A DNA stretch of 64,000 nt from Polynucleobacter sp. MWH-Jannik1A5 (GTDB lineage Bacteria > Pseudomonadota > Gammaproteobacteria > Burkholderiales > Burkholderiaceae), in the NCBI RefSeq assembly GCF_018881795.1, contig NZ_JACVPQ010000001.1, forward strand, positions 448,718 through 512,717, in the 5' to 3' direction. Positions within the stretch are counted from its first letter, which is position 1. Each line of letters begins with the position of its first letter. Made by a program: the position numbers and the translations under genes. Below the pieces are notes generated by a model, which did not search any database, was not told the DNA's origin, and saw only the letters and a program-made list of their open reading frames with translations. Of this stretch, positions 17,893-27,137 are shown one piece after another.

Positions 17893-18299
17893 TGTGATGC
17901 CGTTCCTGATTTGGACTTGACTAGACGGAGTGCTGCCGGCCCAAAAAGGCTCGAGATTGCATGTCTATTCTTAGCAAAAAATAGATACCCCAATTTAAAG
18001 AATGGTTGCAAAGGCTTTCTTGAGAAGAGCCAGGCCATGCGCGGCAGATCTGCTCGACGATAGGCTTCAGGAAAAACAGAAACGCCCTGAATTAATCTGC
18101 CACTAGCAAATTGACCATACATAGCCGCTAATGCAGCTTCACAAGAGACGCCTACCTTTTGAGGGTCAAACCGATCAGAATTAATATCAACAAAATCTAA
18201 TAAGTTAGCGTGATTACGTCCGGACAAAAAAAGAATCTCCGCCTGACATAAAGGGCAGGCGCCATCGTAAAACAAGGTGAGTTTCTCTAGTTGAGTCAT
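17889..18299 (-). CDS. DCC-family thiol-disulfide oxidoreductase-like protein (DUF393)
   Basis: A 136-residue protein with the DCC-family signature LFYDGACPLCQAEILFL at residues 9-25, including the CxxC pair C15/C18. It also has FVDINSDRF and a later amphipathic region. The family is predicted to have a thioredoxin-like fold, but its reaction is not established. It is the first gene of a three-gene unit with the chalcone-isomerase-like and DUF3833 genes and overlaps the next gene by four bases. Confidence 0.85.
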   Translation of the reverse strand: MTQLEKLTLFYDGACPLCQAEILFLSGRNHANLLDFVDINSDRFDPQKVGVSCEAALAAMYGQFASGRLIQGVSVFPEAYRRADLPRMAWLFSRKPLQPFFKLGYLFFAKNRHAISSLFGPAALRLVKSKSGTASQ

Positions 18300-18360
18300 C
18301 GTTCAGCAAGTTTACGGCTTATTCAATAAACTGGTTGACACTAATATTTTTAAGGTTGTT

Positions 18361-18735
18361 ATGCAAAACGAGATTGCACTGAATGTATATGGGGAGCCGT
18401 TAATACCCTGCTCTTTCGATCCCCTAACTGGTTTTTTTAGGGATGGGTGCTGCAAGACCAATGAAGAAGATGTCGGCAGTCATTTAGTTTGCGCGATTGT
18501 GACAGATGCTTTTTTGCAATTTAGCCTTCAAAAGGGGAATGATCTCATCACCCCTCGGCCAGAGTATCGATTTCCTGGACTGCTTGCGGGAGACCAATGG
18601 TGTTTATGCATCAATCGCTGGGTAGAGGCCTTAAACGCAAATTGCGCTCCATTAATCAAGCTGGAAAGTACTCACATCAAAGCTCTGGAAACGGTGCCAT
18701 TGAATATTCTCAAGGAATATGCGAGAGAAGTTTGA
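18361..18735 (+). CDS. DUF2237 family protein
   Basis: A 124-residue protein matching the DUF2237 pattern: NVYGEPLIPCSFDPLTGFFRDGCC at the N-terminus and HLVCAIVTDAFLQFS near 40. SRG-like LITPRPEYRFPGLLAGDQWCLC is near 60, and a C-terminal VPLNILKEYA motif closes the protein. Several conserved cysteines are present. The family is uncharacterised. Its stop overlaps the TTG start of the histone-deacetylase-like gene, so the two should be translationally coupled. Confidence 0.88.
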   Translation: MQNEIALNVYGEPLIPCSFDPLTGFFRDGCCKTNEEDVGSHLVCAIVTDAFLQFSLQKGNDLITPRPEYRFPGLLAGDQWCLCINRWVEALNANCAPLIKLESTHIKALETVPLNILKEYAREV

Positions 18736-19631
18736 AGGCTTTTTATACCGACCATTTTGTATTACCTCTGCCTACAGGGCATCGCTTCCCTATGGAGAAG
18801 TACTCTCGATTGCGAGATTTAGTTAGCGCTCAAGCAGGTATAGAACTTGTTGAAGCGCCACCAGCAACAGATACCCAAATTTTGTATGCGCATGATCCGG
18901 GCTACCTCATTAAAGTAATTGACGGAGCGCTTTCAACACAAGAGCAAAGAGAGATTGGTTTTCCCTGGAGCACTCAAATGGTCGAACGTTCACGACGCTC
19001 AGCAGGTGCTACTGTTGCTGCAGCTAAAGCAGCCTTGCAAGAAGGTATCTCTGCCAATCTAGCTGGGGGTACACATCATGCCTATCGAGATACCGGAAGT
19101 GGATTTTGTGTTTTTAATGACTCTGCTATTGCGGCACGCACCCTTCAAAAAGAAATTAGCGGATCACTCAAAATTGCCGTAATTGATTTAGATGTTCATC
19201 AAGGAAACGGTACTGCAGCGATTCTGCAAAATGATGATTCTATTTTTACCCTATCCCTTCATGGAGAAAATAACTTTCCATTTAAGAAGGAGCAGAGCGA
19301 TCTTGATGTTGGTCTCGCTGATGGCTGTAACGATGATGTTTATTTACACTCGCTGCGTGAATCCCTTGACCAATTAGATACACGCTTTAAAGCAGACTTT
19401 CTCATCTTTCTAGCCGGCGCAGATCCACATGAAGGTGATCGACTTGGAAGGCTGGAGATTACTAAGGACGGCATGCGCCAGCGGGATGAAATGGTGTTTG
19501 AGTTTGCGCTAGCTCGTCAACTACCTATTGCATTCTCAATGGCGGGCGGCTACGGCAAGGAAATCGAATCTACCGTGGATATTCATTTTCAGACTATCAA
19601 AACCGCCCTACAATTTCAAAAACAGTATTAA
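18732..19631 (+). CDS. Histone deacetylase-family (acetylpolyamine/acetoin-type) hydrolase
   Basis: A 299-residue zinc hydrolase of the HDAC superfamily. It has GGTHHAYRDTGSGFCVFND (H115/H116), the metal ligands D154 and H156 in DLDVHQGNG, and a third aspartate in GADPHEGDRLG. The bacterial enzymes deacetylate small amines or proteins. The start is taken as TTG at 18732, which makes a four-base TTGA overlap with the DUF2237 stop and aligns the N-terminus (FYTDHFVLPLPTGHRFPMEKY) with the family. The longer in-frame extension to 18597 lies wholly inside DUF2237 and is rejected. Confidence 0.88.
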   Translation: MKAFYTDHFVLPLPTGHRFPMEKYSRLRDLVSAQAGIELVEAPPATDTQILYAHDPGYLIKVIDGALSTQEQREIGFPWSTQMVERSRRSAGATVAAAKAALQEGISANLAGGTHHAYRDTGSGFCVFNDSAIAARTLQKEISGSLKIAVIDLDVHQGNGTAAILQNDDSIFTLSLHGENNFPFKKEQSDLDVGLADGCNDDVYLHSLRESLDQLDTRFKADFLIFLAGADPHEGDRLGRLEITKDGMRQRDEMVFEFALARQLPIAFSMAGGYGKEIESTVDIHFQTIKTALQFQKQY

Positions 19632-19649
19632 ACCCCTAACCTGAAATAC

Positions 19650-20201
19650 TCAGCTCTTCTTCTTAGGAGAGCTTTTTGGGGTAGCAAGATTACTCACGTT
19701 CTCAACACTCTTTTCAAAATTAGTAAATGAGTCCGCCATTGCAGCACGTATCAACTCAAAATTCTGCAACGCATTGTTAAAGGATGTTTTAAATACTGAA
19801 ACATAGGCTTCGCTGCCAATCGGTGCATTATCAGTAGCCTCATTCACAAAGTGAATGAGATCCGCCTTGGATTCTTGAATCATCGTTTCTGCAATATAAG
19901 CTAGCTCTTGATTACCGCTCTTAAGTACTTGCAATAACTGGTTGTGATATTGAGTAATCTCCTTGGCTGCATCCTGCAATACTTCAGCATGCACATACTC
20001 AAAGGCGGATTTAGGATCTTGGGTTGTCATCAACTCAGATACCCGCTTCTGAATCATGGCGGCCAGCTCTTGTGTAGCCTGTTGATTAATTTTTGCAATC
20101 GCCTGCGCACTCTCGACCGCCACGCGCCCTGCTGCTCTTGTAGCGTCAACGGCGCTTTGTTGCCCTGGCATAGTATTCATATTCAATGATTTCTTACTCA
20201 T
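19650..20201 (-). CDS. Phasin family protein
   Basis: A 183-residue helical protein with the phasin pattern: DATRAAGRVAVESAQAIAKINQQATQELAAM (about 19-50) and FETSFNNALQNFELIRAA-type helices near 145. A basic C-terminal tail (KSSPKKKS) ends it. Phasins coat polyhydroxyalkanoate granules. An AAGG ribosome-binding site precedes the ATG. A second phasin gene occurs at 27847-28419; no PHA synthase is in the window. Confidence 0.85.
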   Translation of the reverse strand: MSKKSLNMNTMPGQQSAVDATRAAGRVAVESAQAIAKINQQATQELAAMIQKRVSELMTTQDPKSAFEYVHAEVLQDAAKEITQYHNQLLQVLKSGNQELAYIAETMIQESKADLIHFVNEATDNAPIGSEAYVSVFKTSFNNALQNFELIRAAMADSFTNFEKSVENVSNLATPKSSPKKKS

Positions 20202-20299
20202 ATCAGCCTTTCAGATGGGTATTGTTATGTACCAATCTACTCTCCTTCAGGCGGGTTTCTATAGAGAAATACCAGTATATGTAAGCAAACTGCCTGCCA

Positions 20300-20941
20300 T
20301 TACTTCTTTTTGGGCAGACTATTTAAGGTTGCGGCATTATTCAGCTGCTGATCCACCAAATATAGGGTGCCACCATAATTGGCCTGTAAGTCGTATCCAG
20401 AAAGTCCCACCGTGTAAAAAGTAATCTCCGGGTTAAAGGATCGAATCGTTCCACCAGAGCCTGCTGAGAAATTCGCATCCACATCGACACCACCACGTTG
20501 ACCATCAACCGAGGTCAGTAGAAACTGATCAATAGCGCCTGGAGTCTTAAAGATTGCCACTTGGTATTGATCTTGATATCCAGCCCCTAGACCTTCGCCG
20601 GTTTTTAGTGCTTGCATAAAAATGGGGTCTTTACGTCGCTTATCAAACAATACGCCTTCGCCGCGCGCCACCACTAATAGAACAATATTCACATTCGTAG
20701 TGGTGAAAACAGCATAGCCAGCCGCCTCATCGATTTCTTTTTGAACCGCGGGCTTTTGTTTGATGAGGGCATCCAAGCCAGTTTTGGCCATCCTGAGAGT
20801 GCCCTCACGTTTTTGAGCGATTTCTGTTGGAGTTAGAGGTTTGCCATCTTGGCCGGTAGACTGGCAACCCATCATTAATGCCACCATCAATGCGGTTACA
20901 GCAACACATTTAGATAAAGAGTGGAATGCAATAGTCATCAT
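20300..20941 (-). CDS. SYLF/YSC84-domain lipoprotein
   Basis: A 213-residue protein with a lipoprotein signal peptide (VALMMGC, Cys near residue 26). A SYLF-type domain follows, with EIDEAAGYAVFTTTNVNI, GEGVLFDKRRKDPIFMQALKTGEGLGAGYQD and SGGTIRSFNPEITFYTVGLSGYDLQANYGG. SYLF domains bind phosphoinositides in eukaryotes. Bacterial versions are secreted or outer-membrane lipoproteins of unknown role. Two tandem ATGs (20941, 20938) are possible starts. Confidence 0.82.
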   Translation of the reverse strand: MMTIAFHSLSKCVAVTALMVALMMGCQSTGQDGKPLTPTEIAQKREGTLRMAKTGLDALIKQKPAVQKEIDEAAGYAVFTTTNVNIVLLVVARGEGVLFDKRRKDPIFMQALKTGEGLGAGYQDQYQVAIFKTPGAIDQFLLTSVDGQRGGVDVDANFSAGSGGTIRSFNPEITFYTVGLSGYDLQANYGGTLYLVDQQLNNAATLNSLPKKK

Positions 20942-20959
20942 TATTTAAGCTCAAGATAT

Positions 20960-22666
20960 CTATTGCAAGCTAACTGGCTTACCATCAATCCACGTGCTTT
21001 TTACTTTAATGTTGTGAATATCGGCTGGTGCAGTTTGGCGAGGATTTTTTTCTAAAACAACTAAGTCGGCCTGCTTGCCTACTTCTAGACTACCAACAAT
21101 ATTGTCCGCAAAGATTTGATATGCAGCATCAATAGTGATAGCACGGATTGCATCATCAACCGATACCGCTTGATCTGGTCCCAATACTTTTTGTGGCGGC
21201 AACTGCCATAAACGCGTTACTTCCTCACTAACATAGTTCAGAGGGCCAACATTCGAGACCGGCGTATCACTGTGCAATGTGAATTTGCCGCCTGCACGCT
21301 TGAAGTCACCAGCTGGATCAATACGCTTTGCGCGCTCAGATCCAATGATGTGATCATTAAATGCAGCGCCCCAATAATTAACGTGCCCAATCGTAAAGCT
21401 TGGAACTACGCCTAATTTCACGGCTTGCTTTACTTGAGACTCATGATTCACAGTGAAATGCTCAATACGCAAACGACGGTCTTGCGACTTAGGATTACCA
21501 GATAACAGCTTGGTATAGCTGGCTAAAGTTTGGTCAATTGCTTTATCCCCATTGGAGTGAGTAGAAATTTGCCAACCTTGATCAAAGAATCCCTTCATGG
21601 AAGCATAAATTTCAGAATCTTTATAGTTAAGCGCCCCGCTCCAGTTGGAGTTTTTTGGATAGGCATAAGGTGCATTTAATGCAGCGGTTAAACCTTGAGT
21701 AGATCCATCAGAAATATATTTAATGCCAATAAAGCGTAATTTGTCATCACCCTCATTAGGCTTAATAGAAGTTTTCCCTGCTGGTAAAGCTTCACTAAAC
21801 AAATAACCACGCACTCGAATAGGCGCAGCATTCTTGGCAAAAATCGCCTTATAGATAGCAACCTCCTTATCAACACCAAAATTACCGCCCACACTCATCT
21901 CAGAGGCGGTAGTAACACCAGTTGAGGCAATCTTTTTCATAGTGCCTTCAATAGCACTAAATAATTGAGTTTCAGTGGGCGCCGGCATCTTTGCCATAAA
22001 TGGCAAGTAAGAAGGAGGCTCTACTAATTTTCCAGTGAGCTTACCTTTGGCATCTTTCACATAAATGCCACCGCCAGGAGGATTGGGCGTTTTATCGGTA
22101 ACGCCAGCCAACTCTAAAGCCTTGTGGTTTACATAGCCTATATGGCCAGATTGATTCACGATAAAGATAGGCACATCTTTAGATACCGTATCCAAATCAT
22201 CGGCAGTAAGTTCAGCCATAAAAGGGGTGGTGCGCGATGGGTCAACACCAAAACCAAAAAGCCATCCGCCAGCAGGAACATCTTTAAGAGCGGCTTTCAT
22301 TTTTTTTACCAAGGTTTCTTTAGTGTCATACGGCAAGGTAAAGTTACTTAGATTTAAGCCTAAGCCTTCAAACACTGCAGTTACCAAAATATGGACATGG
22401 GGCTCGACAAAACCCGGCATTAAGGTTTGACCTTTTAGATCAACCACCTTGGTAGTTGAAGTCTGCCAGTCTTTAGTTACTGCATCTTTAGTGCCGACCG
22501 CAACAATCTTGCCGCCTTGTACCGCGAGCGCCTGCACTTCTTCATTCTTCGCATTTACTGTAACAATTGGACCGCCATAGAAAATCGTGTCGGCATTCCC
22601 TTTGGCAAAGGTGGCCGCGCACTGCATCATTAAAAGCACAGAAAATAACTTTGGCACGAATTTCAT
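20960..22666 (-). CDS. Secreted amidohydrolase family protein (YtcJ-like)
   Basis: A 568-residue protein with a signal peptide (about 1-22, ending TFAKG), so it is probably periplasmic. It has the metal-dependent amidohydrolase layout: KVVDLKGQTLMPGFVEPHVH near residue 75 with the HxH pair, HSNGDKAIDQT and IEHFTV in the barrel, HSDTPVSN as the late catalytic Asp, and GKQADLVVLEKNPR near the end. The family hydrolyses amides or related bonds and the substrate is unknown. The next upstream genes on this strand are two outer-membrane-type proteins. Confidence 0.88.
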   Translation of the reverse strand: MKFVPKLFSVLLMMQCAATFAKGNADTIFYGGPIVTVNAKNEEVQALAVQGGKIVAVGTKDAVTKDWQTSTTKVVDLKGQTLMPGFVEPHVHILVTAVFEGLGLNLSNFTLPYDTKETLVKKMKAALKDVPAGGWLFGFGVDPSRTTPFMAELTADDLDTVSKDVPIFIVNQSGHIGYVNHKALELAGVTDKTPNPPGGGIYVKDAKGKLTGKLVEPPSYLPFMAKMPAPTETQLFSAIEGTMKKIASTGVTTASEMSVGGNFGVDKEVAIYKAIFAKNAAPIRVRGYLFSEALPAGKTSIKPNEGDDKLRFIGIKYISDGSTQGLTAALNAPYAYPKNSNWSGALNYKDSEIYASMKGFFDQGWQISTHSNGDKAIDQTLASYTKLLSGNPKSQDRRLRIEHFTVNHESQVKQAVKLGVVPSFTIGHVNYWGAAFNDHIIGSERAKRIDPAGDFKRAGGKFTLHSDTPVSNVGPLNYVSEEVTRLWQLPPQKVLGPDQAVSVDDAIRAITIDAAYQIFADNIVGSLEVGKQADLVVLEKNPRQTAPADIHNIKVKSTWIDGKPVSLQ

Positions 22667-22746
22667 ATTCTTATCCTAGTGTTTGATTGAATGCTTGAAA
22701 GCAGTCAGCGATACTGCGGGACTAAGCTCTAGCGGGATTTGCACCA

Positions 22747-23565
22747 TTAAAACCTGAAAGTTGCCGCCAACTGTGGGCCTTTAAATGTCGTTTTTTGCAA
22801 TAAGCCATCGCCACTCATGTCGTAGTACATCGTGCGATAGGCAAGAGAAACATCAATCCAGTTTTCAAATGTTTTGCCTACTCCAAGAATAGTCTGCCAG
22901 GTCACATTGGTTGTGCCGCCTCCTCCGCCAATATCAGCGTAGAACGGAATGTACCAAGAAGAATCAGCTATACGGTAGCGGCCTTTGAAACCAACGATAG
23001 GATCAACCGTAGAAACTGATTTAGAGTCAACGGCGTTTTTGGACATACCGTATGCTGATAAATCTACTGCAATAGTTGCTGTTGCCGCAATGCTGCGTGC
23101 ACCAACCAAAGCATCAAGATAAGCATTTTTATTATTCAGCACGGTATAGCTAACCGCACCGGTAATAATATTTTGTTGCAGAGTAGTCTTATTCGCTGCG
23201 TTAACAGGCAGAGCGCCAGATCGCGTTGGCACCGTCACCGTAGGGCTTGATGTCGTCTGCAAAGTGGCGGATACGATATCGCCCATAATGCCCCAGTTAC
23301 CATAATGCGCTTCAGCAGAGATCATGCCACCGGACTTGAGATTGCCGATAATATCGGATGATGAAAGCCTGGCAGTATTGATATAGCGATCGTTATAAAA
23401 GAGCGTTGAAGAAATACCGGACGACCATAAATATGGAGTGATCTCAAAGCGCCATTCATCTGACACTTTAGGAATTGGAGTGGAATCTTGTTCGGCACTT
23501 GCGATACCTGCACTAGAGAGGATGGCGGATGCAAGGATGATGGACGTCAAAATTTTCTTATTCAT
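22747..23565 (-). CDS. Outer-membrane beta-barrel-type protein, hypothetical
   Basis: A 272-residue protein starting MNKKILTS with a signal peptide cleaved near GIASAEQ. The mature part opens with WRFEITPYLWSSGI, alternates polar and hydrophobic residues throughout, and ends in Phe (LAATFRF), as outer-membrane barrel proteins do. The upstream in-frame ATG at 23592 is rejected because it would put nine residues before the signal peptide. The ligand or role is unknown. Confidence 0.78.
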   Translation of the reverse strand: MNKKILTSIILASAILSSAGIASAEQDSTPIPKVSDEWRFEITPYLWSSGISSTLFYNDRYINTARLSSSDIIGNLKSGGMISAEAHYGNWGIMGDIVSATLQTTSSPTVTVPTRSGALPVNAANKTTLQQNIITGAVSYTVLNNKNAYLDALVGARSIAATATIAVDLSAYGMSKNAVDSKSVSTVDPIVGFKGRYRIADSSWYIPFYADIGGGGGTTNVTWQTILGVGKTFENWIDVSLAYRTMYYDMSGDGLLQKTTFKGPQLAATFRF

Positions 23566-23664
23566 AAAAAGCTCTATTTGAGATGTATGCACATAAAGGG
23601 TATTTACTACTAATTTTGATAGCGATTATAGGCTTTGGAGCCAATAACTGAGGGTGTTTGAAGC

Positions 23665-24468
23665 TTAAAAATTGAACGAAATCTTTGCATAGGCAGACCA
23701 ATCGTATTGTATGTATGTCTGCACTACCTGCTTACTAGCACCTACGGCAACCACCCAATGTTTTGCAAGTCGATGCGTCACCATGGCATCAATCGGCACA
23801 AACCATCCCCCTCCAGCGGAGTTGTAGACAACCCCGTTCTCATCCCAGAAACGCAACATCGTATTTGGAGACAATTGGAAACCAACCGTTGGATATAACT
23901 GCAAACTTCGCATCAGCGCTGGCTGATTAGGATTAACAATGAGGCTATTATTTTTAGTATCAAAGCCATACATATAACGAACTAGTGGTGAGAAATCAGT
24001 CACACCGATTCGACTGTCGACACTAGGGATAAAAGACCAGTTCAATTGCGGACCAACTGCCCATTGCCCATTATTACCAAATGGGAAGATGACACGTCCA
24101 CCAACTAGTGCTCCCAAGGGTTTTAAAAAAGTTTGGTCTTGCCCCCAGATCGTCACCATGGTGTTGCCTGCACTGTATTGCCCTGCATTATTCGCAGAAG
24201 AAATGGAGTTGTAACTTGAGGAGTAAGAAGTGTCCAGGCGTATGCGCCCTCGCCAATCACCTGCAGCAAGCGGGTTGTAGTAACGCAATTTCAAAACATT
24301 TTGATAGTTATCACTGTTGTCGTAATTGTGATAAGCCCAGAATTCCAAAACTTTATTGTCGGTAAGCCGCTGCGAATCATTATCAAATTTGGAAAGCGGT
24401 ACCAACATATCCTCAGCGTAGCTTGCCGAAACAAAAATACTGAGGAGGAGCGTTAAAAGCAATTTCAT
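23665..24468 (-). CDS. Outer-membrane protein with terminal Phe, hypothetical
   Basis: A 267-residue protein with a signal peptide cleaved after about residue 18 (SASYAED). Many short amphipathic strands follow, as do WAVGPQLNWSF and VTDFSPLVRYMYGFDTKNNSL, and it ends KISFNF. This pattern fits the outer-membrane transport family also called phenol-degradation MetA-like. It is not clearly homologous to the barrel gene next to it. No partner inner-membrane transporter is adjacent. Confidence 0.75.
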   Translation of the reverse strand: MKLLLTLLLSIFVSASYAEDMLVPLSKFDNDSQRLTDNKVLEFWAYHNYDNSDNYQNVLKLRYYNPLAAGDWRGRIRLDTSYSSSYNSISSANNAGQYSAGNTMVTIWGQDQTFLKPLGALVGGRVIFPFGNNGQWAVGPQLNWSFIPSVDSRIGVTDFSPLVRYMYGFDTKNNSLIVNPNQPALMRSLQLYPTVGFQLSPNTMLRFWDENGVVYNSAGGGWFVPIDAMVTHRLAKHWVVAVGASKQVVQTYIQYDWSAYAKISFNF

Positions 24469-24754
24469 AAAAGGTGGTGTTGCCTAAATTTGGCAGTTAT
24501 TACATTTCTCTCTTGAATTGGGCACTATAGCCTAAAGATATTGCCGAACCTTTTAAAACCCCAAAAGACCAATACCTACCAAAAAGTGTGATTTAGGCCG
24601 TTCCGAGTGGGAAAAAGGTCCTTGGATCCTATTATCTATAAATTCGATCATAAATATCAAATTTATTCATTAGACAAATAAAGAACTGAGGTTCAAAATT
24701 CATATAGTTGTATTAGTTACCAAAGAATTGATTAACCAAAACAAGGAGCACAGT

Positions 24755-25318
24755 ATGTCCATTATCAATACCGCAGTTCAACCCTTCAAAACCGAAGCTT
24801 TCCACAATGGCAAGTTTGTAACCATTACTGACGAAAGCCTCAAGGGTCACTGGTCTGTTCTGATTTTTATGCCAGCAGCATTTACCTTTAACTGCCCAAC
24901 AGAAATTGAAGATGCGGCTGAGAACTATCCTGAATTCCAAAAAATGGGTGCTGAAGTGTATATCGTAACAACTGATACCCATTTCTCACACAAAGTTTGG
25001 CACGAGACATCTCCTGCTGTTGGTAAAGCAAAGTTCCCACTTGTTGGCGATCCAACACATACATTGACAAATGCTTTTGGTGTTCACATTCCTGAAGCAG
25101 GCTTGGCATTGCGTGGCACTTTCATTATCAATCCAGAAGGCGTGATTAAGACTGCAGAAATTCACTCTAACGAAATCGCACGTGACGTTTCTGAAACATT
25201 GCGCAAGCTGAAAGCTGCACAGTACACAGCTGCACACCCAGGCGAAGTTTGCCCAGCAAAGTGGAAAGAAGGCGCAGCAACATTGACTCCTTCTTTGGAT
25301 CTCGTAGGCAAGATCTAA
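24755..25318 (+). CDS. ahpC: Alkyl hydroperoxide reductase peroxiredoxin AhpC
   Basis: A 187-residue typical two-Cys peroxiredoxin, the same length as enterobacterial AhpC. The peroxidatic Cys47 lies in FTFNCPTE and the resolving Cys166 in GEVCPAKW, with the GGLG-type decameric fold core. It reduces hydrogen peroxide and organic hydroperoxides and is itself reduced by AhpF. The ATG at 24755 follows AAGGAGCACAGT, a strong ribosome-binding site, and is preferred over 24728. A strong hairpin separates it from ahpF. Confidence 0.97.
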   Translation: MSIINTAVQPFKTEAFHNGKFVTITDESLKGHWSVLIFMPAAFTFNCPTEIEDAAENYPEFQKMGAEVYIVTTDTHFSHKVWHETSPAVGKAKFPLVGDPTHTLTNAFGVHIPEAGLALRGTFIINPEGVIKTAEIHSNEIARDVSETLRKLKAAQYTAAHPGEVCPAKWKEGAATLTPSLDLVGKI

Positions 25319-25334
25319 GAAATAGCTCTAATCC

Positions 25335-25358
25335 ATAGACTCTCTTCGGAGAGTCTAT
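25335..25358 (+). promoter_or_regulatory. ahpC-ahpF intergenic UUCG hairpin
   Basis: A perfect 10-base-pair stem (ATAGACTCTC / GAGAGTCTAT) closed by a C(UUCG)G tetraloop starts 16 bases after the ahpC stop. No U-tract follows, so it is more likely an mRNA-stabilising or processing hairpin than a strong terminator. It could set a higher level of AhpC than AhpF. Confidence 0.75.
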
Positions 25359-25417
25359 TGGAGAGGACAAGATCCTGCCCAATAGACTCACCTAAAAAAT
25401 TACCCAAGGAAATCATC

Positions 25418-26995
25418 ATGCTCGATACCAATATCAAATCACAGTTAAAAGTGTATTTTGAAAAGATTGTTAGCCCTATCGTTCTCGTGGCTAGCCTAGA
25501 TGACGGCGACAGCTCAAAGCAGATGCTTGAACTCTTAAATGAAGTGGCTGAGCAATCTGACAAGATCACCGTCAAAACCGATGGTAAAGCTGCGCACACA
25601 CCTAGCTTTACTGTCAGTAAGCTTGATCAAGAAGCGCGCATTACTTTTGCAGGCCTGCCAATGGGTCACGAAATGACCTCTTTCATCTTGGCAATTTTGC
25701 AAGCAAGTGGCTACCCAGCAAAGGTTGAGCAAGAGATTATTGATCGCATCACTAAGCTAGATAGCAAACTCAGCTTCCAGACATTTATTTCTTTGTCATG
25801 CCATAACTGCCCTGATGTTGTTCAAGCACTCAATCTCATGGCAGCCCTCAATCCAAACGTTACCCATGAAATGGTTGACGGCGCCCTCTATCAAGAATTA
25901 GTTGACCAATTCCAAATCATGGCTGTACCAACCGTGATCTTAAATGGCGAAGTATTTGGTCAAGGCCGTATGAGTGTTGAAGAGATTGTGGCTAAGCTCG
26001 ATACTGCAAGCCCTAAAGAAGAAGCCGCAAAACTCTCTGCCAAAGATCCATATGACGTTTTAGTCATTGGTGGTGGACCCGCTGGTTCAGCTGCAGCGAT
26101 CTATGCCGCCCGCAAAGGCATCCGCACTGGAATTGTGGCTGAGCGCTTTGGCGGCCAAGTCATGGATACCATGGGTATTGAAAACTTCATATCCGTAAAA
26201 GAGACTGAGGGGCCTAAGCTGGTTCAAGCACTCGAGCAACATGTCAAGAGTTATGAAGTCGACATTATGAATTTGCAACGCGCTAATGCATTGCGTAAAA
26301 CTGCCAATGGACTTGAAGTTGAACTGGTTAATGGTGCAGTACTGAAAAGCAAGTCAGTTATTTTGAGTACTGGTGCCCGCTGGAGAGAAATGAATGTTCC
26401 TGGCGAACAAGAGTACCGTGGCAAAGGTGTTGCCTACTGCCCTCACTGCGACGGCCCTTTATTCAAAGGCAAGCGTGTTGCTGTCATTGGTGGTGGTAAC
26501 TCTGGCGTTGAAGCTGCAATTGATTTAGCTGGCATTGTGAGCCACGTCACCTTAATTGAGTTTGATAGCAAATTACGCGCTGATGCAGTGCTTCAGAAGA
26601 AAATGGCTAGTCTGCCAAATGTAACCGTTATCATGAGCGCCCTTACCAAAGAAGTATTGGGTGCAGGTGGCAAGGTCAATGGCTTGCGCTATCAAGATCG
26701 CACCAATAATTCTGAGCATACACTTGAGCTTGAAGGCATCTTTGTGCAAATTGGCTTATTACCAAATACGGATTGGCTCAAAGGTACTCTTGAGTTGTCA
26801 AAACACGGTGAAGTCATTGTGGATGCAAAAGGTGAGACTTCTTTGCCTGGCGTATTTGCAGCGGGCGATTGCACGACTGTTCCTTACAAGCAAATCATCA
26901 TCGCCATGGGCGAAGGTGCCAAAGCCTCTCTTGGAGCGTTTGATTACCTTATTCGCTCATCAGTTACTGAACCAGAAGAAGCGCTTGCTGCTTAA
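25418..26995 (+). CDS. ahpF: Alkyl hydroperoxide reductase subunit F (AhpF)
   Basis: A 525-residue flavoprotein that transfers electrons from NADH to AhpC. The N-terminal double-thioredoxin-like domain has the redox pair C128/C131 (SCHNCPD). The FAD domain begins [21 protein letters not shown], and the second redox centre is YCPHCDGP. The NADH motif is [17 protein letters not shown], and GVFAAGDCT is near the end. The start MLDTNIKS at 25418 fits the family; an upstream in-frame ATG adds 20 poor residues that run through the hairpin region. A terminator follows the gene. Confidence 0.97.
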   Translation: MLDTNIKSQLKVYFEKIVSPIVLVASLDDGDSSKQMLELLNEVAEQSDKITVKTDGKAAHTPSFTVSKLDQEARITFAGLPMGHEMTSFILAILQASGYPAKVEQEIIDRITKLDSKLSFQTFISLSCHNCPDVVQALNLMAALNPNVTHEMVDGALYQELVDQFQIMAVPTVILNGEVFGQGRMSVEEIVAKLDTASPKEEAAKLSAKDPYDVLVIGGGPAGSAAAIYAARKGIRTGIVAERFGGQVMDTMGIENFISVKETEGPKLVQALEQHVKSYEVDIMNLQRANALRKTANGLEVELVNGAVLKSKSVILSTGARWREMNVPGEQEYRGKGVAYCPHCDGPLFKGKRVAVIGGGNSGVEAAIDLAGIVSHVTLIEFDSKLRADAVLQKKMASLPNVTVIMSALTKEVLGAGGKVNGLRYQDRTNNSEHTLELEGIFVQIGLLPNTDWLKGTLELSKHGEVIVDAKGETSLPGVFAAGDCTTVPYKQIIIAMGEGAKASLGAFDYLIRSSVTEPEEALAA

Positions 26996-27021
26996 TTTGA
27001 CCTAAAGAATCGATAGCAAAA

Positions 27022-27047
27022 TAAAGGGGTCCTCGGACCCCTTTTTA
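27022..27047 (+). terminator. Rho-independent terminator of ahpF
   Basis: GGGGTC-CTCG-GACCCC stem extended by A/T pairs and followed by a run of five T, 31 bases after the ahpF stop. Confidence 0.85.
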
Positions 27048-27137
27048 CATGAACGTGAATAACCAGCTATTCAGGTAATGAAGATATAAATTACACTGAA
27101 TTATCTTTTTATATTCACCAATACCAAAGGAATCAGA

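Noticed and set aside
18597..18731. Longer N-terminus for the HDAC-like protein
   Set aside because: These codons lie inside DUF2237 in another frame and do not resemble the family.
24469..24754. OxyR operator upstream of ahpC
   Set aside because: The region is AT-rich and contains several CTAT/ATAG fragments, but none has the four-element 7-base-spaced OxyR pattern. No gene or clear hairpin was found in these 286 bases either.
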